Source: Oceanimonas doudoroffii
GTDB taxonomy: Bacteria > Pseudomonadota > Gammaproteobacteria > Enterobacterales > Aeromonadaceae
Assembly: GCF_002242685.1 (NCBI RefSeq)
Contig: NZ_NBIM01000006.1
Coordinates: forward strand, 1 to 64,000
DNA: 64,000 nucleotides
Direction: 5' to 3'
Shown here one piece after another: positions 58,374-64,000 of the stretch; the stretch's first letter is position 1; each line of letters opens with the position of its first letter. A program made the translations under genes and the position numbers. The notes beneath the pieces are model-generated. The model made no database searches. It worked only from the letters and a program-made list of their open reading frames with translations, and was not told the origin of the DNA.

Positions 58374-59255
58374 ATGAAAACATGGCTATTGCTCTGCGCC
58401 GGCCTGCTGCTTGCCTTTAATGCCTCGGCCAAACACCTGGTGGTGGGCATTACCCTGCACCCCTACTACAGCTATGTCAGCAAGGTGCTGGGCGACAAGG
58501 GCGAAGTACTGCCGCTGATTCAAAGCGGCTTCAACCCCCACAGCTACGAGCTGCAACCCTCGGATCTCAAGCGCCTTGGTCGCATGGATGCCCTGGTGCT
58601 CAACGGCATCGGCCATGACGAATTCGCCATGCACGCCCTGCAGGGGCTGGCGCTGCCGAACCTGACGCTGATCCAGGCCAACCAGGATCTGCCCCTGCTC
58701 GGCGGCGGCAACGGCGACAACAACTACAACCCGCACACCTTTGTGTCCATCGACGCCGCCATTCGCCAGCTGTATACCATTGCCCGGGAGCTGGGCCGGC
58801 TCGATCCCGATAACGCCGACGCCTTTCAGGCCAACGCCCTGGCTTACGGCCGCGAGCTGCGCGCCATGAAAAACCGCTACCGGCGCGAGCTGCTGGAGCT
58901 GGACTTGTCCGGCATCCGCATCGCCAGCACCCACAACGCCTATGGCTACCTGCTGCAGGAATTCGGCATCGGCATCGACACCGTGATCGAGCCGGCCCAC
59001 GGCGTGGAGCCCAGCGCCAGCCAGCTGCAGAAAACCATCGACCGCATTCGCGAGGCCGACATTCACCTGCTGTTTACCGAGCTCGACATGGAAAATCGTT
59101 ATGTCGACACCATCGAACAGGCCACCGGCATTCGCATTTATCATTTCTCCCATATGACCCACGGCGACTATGACCCCGAGCTGGTTGGCCGGGAAATGGA
59201 ACACAACCTGCAAACCCTGGTGCAGGCGCTGCGTTTTGCCGCCGAGGAGGCCTGA
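58374..59255 (+). CDS. ZnuA-type metal/siderophore ABC binding protein (FpvC-like)
   Basis: The 293-residue protein has a signal peptide (MKTWLLLCAGLLLAFNASA) and a cluster A-I two-lobe binding fold joined by a long helix. Candidate metal ligands are in FNPHSYELQPSD, NGIGHDEFAM and STHNAYGYLLQEFG. The His-rich loop of high-affinity zinc proteins is missing; a GGGNGDNNYNPH loop is there instead. In the fpvCDEF system such a ZnuA-like protein handles iron released from pyoverdine. Its operon position behind a Fur-like box supports iron over zinc. Confidence 0.85.
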   Translation: MKTWLLLCAGLLLAFNASAKHLVVGITLHPYYSYVSKVLGDKGEVLPLIQSGFNPHSYELQPSDLKRLGRMDALVLNGIGHDEFAMHALQGLALPNLTLIQANQDLPLLGGGNGDNNYNPHTFVSIDAAIRQLYTIARELGRLDPDNADAFQANALAYGRELRAMKNRYRRELLELDLSGIRIASTHNAYGYLLQEFGIGIDTVIEPAHGVEPSASQLQKTIDRIREADIHLLFTELDMENRYVDTIEQATGIRIYHFSHMTHGDYDPELVGREMEHNLQTLVQALRFAAEEA

Positions 59256-59950
59256 TGGGACCGGGCATTACCCTTGAGCGACTGGCACTGTCCCTTAATC
59301 GGGTGCAAATTCTGGCGCCGGTGTCCGGCCACATGGCGGCGGGCCGACTGCACGCCATTATCGGCCCCAACGGCGCCGGCAAGTCGTCGTTGATGAAGTG
59401 CCTGCTGGGGCTGCAACCCCATCAGGGCGAGATCATTCGGCACTGGCCCGGGCGCCCAGGTCGGTTGGCCTATGTGCCCCAGCTGGCCCGTTTTGAGCCT
59501 TCGCTGCCCATTACCATCGAAGAGTTCATGCTCACCACCCTGAGCCGGCGGCCACTGTTTGGTCGCTCTCGCCGCCGCTGCCGGGCGCGCATCGAGGCGC
59601 TGCTGACCCGGGTGGGGCTGGAGCACAAGCTGCATCTGCGCCTGGGCCAGCTGTCCGGCGGTGAGCGCCAGCGGTTGCTGTTTGCCCAGGGGCTGGAGCG
59701 TGACAGCCGGCTCTGGTTTCTGGACGAGCCCATGACCGGCCTCGACAGCGAAGCCGAAGGCCTGATCAACCGAGAAATACAGGCCCTTAAAGCGGCCGGC
59801 GCCACCCTGCTGGTGATCCACCACGACATGGACTGGGTGCGCCGCTTTGCCGATGAGGTGTGGCTGATTGACGGCGGCCTGCGTGCCCACGGCAGCCCTT
59901 TGCAAGTGCTTCCTCAATACGCTCAACCCGGACTGGAGGACTGCGCCTGA
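59255..59950 (+). CDS. metal ABC transporter ATP-binding protein (FpvD-like)
   Basis: The 231-residue ATPase has Walker A GPNGAGKSS (about residues 38-46), the signature LSGGERQRLLFAQGLE, Walker B LWFLDEPMTGLDS and the H-loop VIHHDMDW. It starts one base into the previous stop (TGATG), showing coupled translation, and likewise overlaps the permease. It powers import through the adjacent permease with the two flanking binding proteins. Confidence 0.92.
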   Translation: MGPGITLERLALSLNRVQILAPVSGHMAAGRLHAIIGPNGAGKSSLMKCLLGLQPHQGEIIRHWPGRPGRLAYVPQLARFEPSLPITIEEFMLTTLSRRPLFGRSRRRCRARIEALLTRVGLEHKLHLRLGQLSGGERQRLLFAQGLERDSRLWFLDEPMTGLDSEAEGLINREIQALKAAGATLLVIHHDMDWVRRFADEVWLIDGGLRAHGSPLQVLPQYAQPGLEDCA

Positions 59951-60828
59951 TGGAAACCCTACGACAGGGGGTGCTGGCCCTTTATCAGGGCGGCGTGCTG
60001 CCCGACATGTTTCAGTATGCCTTTCTCACCAATGCCCTGGTGGCGGCCCTGGTGATGGGTCCGCTGCTGGGGGCGCTGGGTCCCCTGGTGGTGGTCAAGC
60101 GACTGGCGTTTTTCTCCGAGGCGGTGGGCCACGGTGCCCTTACCGGGGTGGCGCTCGGCATTCTGCTGGGCGAGCCGGCCACCCAGCCGCTGGTGGCACT
60201 GTTCAGCTTCTGCCTGATGTTCGCCCTGCTGCTGCACTGGGTAAAAAGCCGCACTCAGGTGCCCTACGACGCCCTGGTGGGGGTGTTTCTGTCGTTTGCC
60301 ATCGCCCTGGGGGCGGCGCTGCTGCTTTATGTGGCCAAGAAGGTGAACGTGCACATTCTGGAAAACGTGTTGTTCGGCTCCATTCTCACGGTCAAGGACA
60401 CCGACATTCTGGTGCTGGCGGTGATTGCTGCGCTGGCCCTGTGGCTGATCTGGCGGGGCGCCAACCGGGCACTGCTGGCCAGCCTGTCGCCGGAGCTGGC
60501 ACAGACCCGGGGCATCAATGTGCGGCTGTATGACTACCTGTTCGTGCTGCTGATCGCCCTGGTGACGGTGGCCTCGGTCAAGGTGGTGGGGGCCATTCTG
60601 GTGGGCGCCCTGCTGCTGATCCCCGCCACCACGGCGCGGCTGATCAGCCGCAACGGCCGCCAGTTTTTCTGGCTGTCGGTGCTGTTTTCCACCCTCAGCT
60701 GCCTGCTGGGCATAGTGGTGCCCATGGCCGGTGCCCTGCCCATTCCCTCGGGAGCGGCCATTGTTCTGTTTGCCGCCGTCGGCTTTGTGCTGGCACTGGT
60801 GCTGCGTCGCTGGAGAAACATCGAATGA
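59950..60828 (+). CDS. metal ABC transporter permease (FpvE-like, ABC-3 family)
   Basis: The 292-residue protein has about eight helices and belongs to the ABC-3 family of ZnuB/MntB type permeases. Typical segments are VVVKRLAFFSEAVGHGALTGVALGILLG and TVASVKVVGAILVGALLLIPATTARLIS. It works with the ATPase before it and two binding proteins. The 3' end overlaps the next gene by four bases. Confidence 0.92.
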   Translation: METLRQGVLALYQGGVLPDMFQYAFLTNALVAALVMGPLLGALGPLVVVKRLAFFSEAVGHGALTGVALGILLGEPATQPLVALFSFCLMFALLLHWVKSRTQVPYDALVGVFLSFAIALGAALLLYVAKKVNVHILENVLFGSILTVKDTDILVLAVIAALALWLIWRGANRALLASLSPELAQTRGINVRLYDYLFVLLIALVTVASVKVVGAILVGALLLIPATTARLISRNGRQFFWLSVLFSTLSCLLGIVVPMAGALPIPSGAAIVLFAAVGFVLALVLRRWRNIE

Positions 60829-61610
60829 TCAAAAAAATCTGTCTGTTGCTGCTGTTGTGTCTGGGGTTTGGCGCCCAGGCCGCCGAACCCCGCCCGGTGC
60901 TGGCAAGCGCCGTGCCCGTACTCCATGCCCTGGGGCTGTCGCTGATGCAGGACACCGGTGTCGAGGTGGTTTATCTGCCGCCCCGGCGCCTGCCGGTGAA
61001 CCGTATTCCCGGCTGGCTGGGCAAAGCCGATGCCGCCACATTGCCCGACGCCGCGGCGCTGCTGACCATAGAATCGGTATGGCCGGCGTTATCGACCTAT
61101 CCGCTGTTGCGCCAGCGCAATATCGCGGTGATTCCGGTGGACGTGGCGCAAGAGCTGGCGCCGAGTGGTGCTCGAGTGACCCTGCGGCCGAACCTCTCCG
61201 AGCCCGATTATTTCTGGCTCGACAGCAACAACCTGCTGCTGATGAGCAATGTGGCGGCGCGGGATCTGGCCCGCATCTGGCCCGGGCAGGCCGAGCAAAT
61301 CGAGGCCAACCGCCGGGCGCTGCAACGGCATATTCAGCGCCAGGCACTGGCCATGGATGAGCTGTTGTTCAACGCCAATATCGGCGCCTTGGCCACCGAG
61401 GACGACCGGCTGGTGCCGCTGGTGATGGGACTGGCGTTGCCACAGGTAAGTGGCGACCGGGCCGATCTGCGCCTGGATGCCGGCAAGGGCGGTAGCAAGC
61501 CGGGCCAGTGGCGGCTTGAGCCCCTGGCCCGGCCCGGCAAGGAGGATCTGGCCGCCTGGCTGAGCGGGCTCACCGCCAGCCTGGAGCAGGCCCTGACCGT
61601 CTCCCCCTGA
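60825..61610 (+). CDS. second ABC-associated periplasmic binding protein (FpvF-like)
   Basis: The 261-residue protein has a signal peptide (MIKKICLLLLLCLGFGAQAAE) and a shortened ZnuA-like fold (RPVLASAVPVLHALGLSLMQDTGVEVVYLPPRRLPVNRIPGWLG and so on). Two binding proteins per ABC transporter is the fpvC/fpvF pattern, where FpvC and FpvF form a complex binding ferri-pyoverdine. Metal ligands are not evident. It closes the nine-gene operon. The assignment rests on position and general fold, so it is less sure than FpvC-like. Confidence 0.78.
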   Translation: MIKKICLLLLLCLGFGAQAAEPRPVLASAVPVLHALGLSLMQDTGVEVVYLPPRRLPVNRIPGWLGKADAATLPDAAALLTIESVWPALSTYPLLRQRNIAVIPVDVAQELAPSGARVTLRPNLSEPDYFWLDSNNLLLMSNVAARDLARIWPGQAEQIEANRRALQRHIQRQALAMDELLFNANIGALATEDDRLVPLVMGLALPQVSGDRADLRLDAGKGGSKPGQWRLEPLARPGKEDLAAWLSGLTASLEQALTVSP

Positions 61611-61710
61611 CCTCGATTGCCGGCGCCCGTCGTCCGCGGGCACCGGCGCCTTTCTTTTCTCTGTTCCATTTTTCGGAACATGTTGTTACCAAACTTGCTC
61701 TTTGAAACTC

Positions 61711-61729
61711 AATGATAACCATTATCATT
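61711..61729 (+). promoter_or_regulatory. Fur box of the siderophore receptor gene
   Basis: AATGATAACCATTATCATT has perfect eight-base arms (AATGATAA / TTATCATT) around a three-base centre. It is about 82 bases before the receptor ATG and predicts strong iron repression. Confidence 0.9.
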
Positions 61730-61811
61730 GGCTTCCTTCGTGGTGTACGCCCAATGTCGGGTACGCCCCATCATGGAAAAACAATCAGGTTGTTATCAAG
61801 GAGTCAACGAC

Positions 61812-63887
61812 ATGTCCGAGCCTTTCAACGCTCCCGCTCCCGCTCCCTTTACCCGCAATGCGCTCAGCAAGGCGCTGGGCCTGGCATTGCTGGGTCTGGG
61901 TGGCACGGCGGTGGCCGAGGAGTTTACCGCCCTGGATACCGTGGTGGTGACCGCCGCCGGCTTTGAGCAGAACATTGCCGATGCGCCCGCCAGCATTTCG
62001 GTGATCAGCCGGGAAGAGCTGGAGAAGAAGGCTTACACCGATATCACCGATGCGGTGAACAACATTCCCGGCGTCTACGTGACCGGCGGCGGCAAGGCGC
62101 AGGACATCAGCATTCGCGGCATGTCGCCGGCCTACACCCTGTATCTGGTGGATGGCCGACCGGTGTCGGCGGGCCGTGCAGTCAATACCAACGGCAGCGA
62201 CGGCGGCAAGCAAATCGGGCTGCCGCCGATTTCGATGATAGAGCGCGTCGAGGTAATTCGCGGCCCGATGTCGTCCCTTTATGGCTCCGAGGCCATGGGC
62301 GGCGTGATCAACATCATTACCCGCAAAACCGCCGACACCTGGAGCGGCACCATCAGCACCGATTACACCAAGTCGTTTAATGACGTTAGCAACGATGCCC
62401 AGCAGGTCAGCCTGTTTGCCGGCGGCCCGCTGATCCCGGGGCTGCTCGGCGCCCAGGTCAACGGCAGCTGGCAGGGGGCGGATGAAAGCGACTTTGCCGG
62501 CGGCGACGACAGCGCCGCCAGCACACCGGAAAGCAAGCGTAAAAAGGGCGGCGTCAAACTGATACTGACCCCCGATGATACCAACGAATTCGGCCTGAGT
62601 TACGATACCGCCGCCCTGGATGAAACCACGACCCCGGGCAAGAGTGTGGCGGCCACCGACACCGGCTCCGAAACCACCTTTCACAAGGACGTCTATGTGC
62701 TGTCTCACGATGGTCATTATGGCGATCTGCAGCTCAGCAGCTATGTGCAGCACGACGTGTCGGAGCGGGTTCAGGATCTGACCAAGCGTGAAAAAGTCAC
62801 CATTTTCAACACCCAAGGCAGCTATTTCTGGCGTGAGCATGTGCTGACCCTGGGAGGACAGTACAAGTTTGAAGACTTTACCGACGAAACCAATGGCCTG
62901 CTGTCTACCGGCGTGCCCGGCGCCGTGGCCCAGGTGGATCGCTGGATTGCAGCCCTGTACGCCGAAGCCGAGTGGTCGCTGACCGACGATCTCAACCTCA
63001 CCACCGGCCTGCGTTACGATGATGACGAGCTGTTTGGCGGACACCTGTCTCCCCGGGTCTATGCCACCTATCACCTGACCCCGGAGTGGACCCTGAAGGG
63101 CGGCGTGTCTACCGGTTACAAGCAGCCCGGGCTGGCCGAGGCCACCGAAGGCTTTGGCCGTGGCACCGGTGGCGGTGGTTCACCTGCGCCTCACCCGCGG
63201 GCACTGATCATCGGCAACCCGGATCTGCAGCCGGAGCAGAGCACCAGCTACGAGGCCGGTTTTGTCTATCAGAGCCAGGAACTGGGACTGAATTCCAGCC
63301 TGATGGTGTTCCGCACCGAGTTCAAGGACAAGATTGCGGAAGACCGCTTGTGCTCAACGGATACGGATGGTTCCACGACCAACAGGAACAATGTGTCGGC
63401 CTGGAACTGTAATTTTCAGGGAACCGATTACTACTTCCTGAGCACCCGTAAAAATATCGGTAAAGCCATGATGCAGGGGGTTGAACTGAGCCTTGACTAT
63501 GACCTGACTCGGAATCTGCACCTGAGCTCCAGCTACACCTACACCGAGTCGGAGCAGAAGACCGGTGAGTTTGCGGGTGAGCCGCTGAATAAAATCCCCG
63601 AGCACATGGCCAATGCCAGCCTCGACTGGCAGAGCACCGACAGGCTCAACCTGTGGGCCCAGGCCAACTACCGGGGCGAAACCAGCGACTACCTGAGCCG
63701 CACCAGCATGGGCGATGGCACGCCGAGTTACACCTTATTTGACGCGGGCCTGGTCTATGCGCTCACCCCGTCTACCGATCTGACCGCCGGCATTTACAAC
63801 ATTGCCGACAAGGAAGTGACCAATGATACCTATGGCGCCGTGCTCGACGGCCGCAGGGTAAACCTTGGCATCAGCATCGATTTCTGA
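61812..63887 (+). CDS. TonB-dependent catecholate siderophore receptor (CirA-like)
   Basis: The 691-residue outer-membrane receptor has a signal peptide (cut after TAVA at residue 35) and a TonB box DTVVVTA (42-48). The plug domain is SISVISREELEKKAYTDITDAVNNIPGVYVTGGGKAQDISIRGMSPAYTLYLVDGRPV through VEVIRGPMSSLYGSEAMGGVINIITRKTADTWSG, and a 22-strand barrel ends VNLGISIDF. The plug is very close to E. coli CirA, which takes catecholate breakdown products. AAGGAG precedes the ATG; a longer reading is rejected because it would include the Fur box region. Confidence 0.92.
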   Translation: MSEPFNAPAPAPFTRNALSKALGLALLGLGGTAVAEEFTALDTVVVTAAGFEQNIADAPASISVISREELEKKAYTDITDAVNNIPGVYVTGGGKAQDISIRGMSPAYTLYLVDGRPVSAGRAVNTNGSDGGKQIGLPPISMIERVEVIRGPMSSLYGSEAMGGVINIITRKTADTWSGTISTDYTKSFNDVSNDAQQVSLFAGGPLIPGLLGAQVNGSWQGADESDFAGGDDSAASTPESKRKKGGVKLILTPDDTNEFGLSYDTAALDETTTPGKSVAATDTGSETTFHKDVYVLSHDGHYGDLQLSSYVQHDVSERVQDLTKREKVTIFNTQGSYFWREHVLTLGGQYKFEDFTDETNGLLSTGVPGAVAQVDRWIAALYAEAEWSLTDDLNLTTGLRYDDDELFGGHLSPRVYATYHLTPEWTLKGGVSTGYKQPGLAEATEGFGRGTGGGGSPAPHPRALIIGNPDLQPEQSTSYEAGFVYQSQELGLNSSLMVFRTEFKDKIAEDRLCSTDTDGSTTNRNNVSAWNCNFQGTDYYFLSTRKNIGKAMMQGVELSLDYDLTRNLHLSSSYTYTESEQKTGEFAGEPLNKIPEHMANASLDWQSTDRLNLWAQANYRGETSDYLSRTSMGDGTPSYTLFDAGLVYALTPSTDLTAGIYNIADKEVTNDTYGAVLDGRRVNLGISIDF

Positions 63888-63925
63888 GGTAGTGCAACGC
63901 GCGGGGTGCGCCGAGCGTTGATATT

Positions 63926-63965
63926 CGGAGTGGTCGGCACTGCGCCGGCCACTCCGCTTTTTCTT
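63926..63965 (+). terminator. receptor gene terminator
   Basis: CGGAGTGGTCGGC and GCCGGCCACTCCG pair around ACTGC with one mismatch and are followed by CTTTTTC, about 40 bases after the receptor stop. Confidence 0.85.
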
Positions 63966-64000
63966 GTGTCAATTTCACACTTTTGGCCTGAACGGTTCTC

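Noticed and set aside
58374..60828. ZnuABC zinc transporter
   Set aside because: The fold is ZnuABC-like, but the Fur-like box, missing His-rich loop, PepSY/DUF2271/DUF4198 neighbours and second binding protein fit an iron-release module better.

Overview
The window looks like a chromosomal segment of a marine or aquatic gammaproteobacterium. Gene orders such as ubiE-ubiJ-ubiB-tatABCD, gppA-rhlB/trxA-rho, ubiD-fre and ilvY/ilvC, together with GC-rich coding sequence, fit Aeromonadales (Oceanimonas, Oceanisphaera, Zobellella type). The genus is an inference; no species call is made. The sequence opens in the 3' end of an rRNA operon (5S rRNA and its terminator).

Region 1 (1-19.4 kb) is core genome: a tautomerase, the fluoride channel crcB, ubiquinone biosynthesis (ubiE, ubiJ, ubiB, ubiD, ubiK), twin-arginine export (tatABC) with tatD, hemB, a D-serine dehydratase with a LysR regulator, gppA-rhlB divergent from trxA-rho, fre, and the divergent pair ilvY/ilvC. 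Region 2 (19.4-24 kb) is a small accessory set: a cupin-type HTH regulator, a SnoaL-like protein, a PuuB-like FAD amine oxidase and a BCCT transporter, probably for uptake and oxidation of an amine or betaine. Region 3 (24.3-40.7 kb) has tcdA, csdA-csdE, the helicase rep, a cytochrome c, a MarR regulator, two glutathione transferases, a DMT permease, sbcDC, a DUF3360 membrane protein and the mechanosensitive channel ybdG. A 455-base gap between tcdA and csdE holds hairpin repeats.

Region 4 (about 40.8-46.1 kb) is the most unusual part. It is visibly richer in A+T than its surroundings and encodes what looks like a self-contained export system. It has a Gly/Asn-rich secreted protein, a second small secreted protein sharing a C-terminal SGNNN motif with it, a periplasmic C39 cysteine peptidase, a third small secreted protein, a divergent enhancer-binding-protein-like regulator without the sigma54-contacting GAFTGA loop, and an outer-membrane beta-barrel. 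All three small secreted proteins carry the same L-x3-[RK]-G-[GM]-[YF] motif soon after their signal peptides, a plausible common processing site for the C39 peptidase. The layout recalls functional-amyloid (Fap-like) systems, but the subunits are not recognisably FapB or FapC.

Region 5 (46.1-64 kb) carries the cytochromes tsdA/tsdB, a YgjP-like metallopeptidase and a MocR-type regulator. It continues with a macA-macB-outer-membrane-factor efflux operon, an SprA-like putative metalloprotease, and a nine-gene operon behind a Fur-box-like site. That operon (PepSY membrane protein, DUF2271, DUF4198, two small proteins, ZnuA-like binding protein, ATPase, permease, second binding protein) resembles the Pseudomonas fpvGHJK-fpvCDEF module for periplasmic iron release from a siderophore. 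A CirA-like catecholate receptor with a near-perfect Fur box follows. Together with the MacAB-type pump this could form a siderophore uptake, iron-release and recycling locus, although no siderophore biosynthesis genes are visible here.
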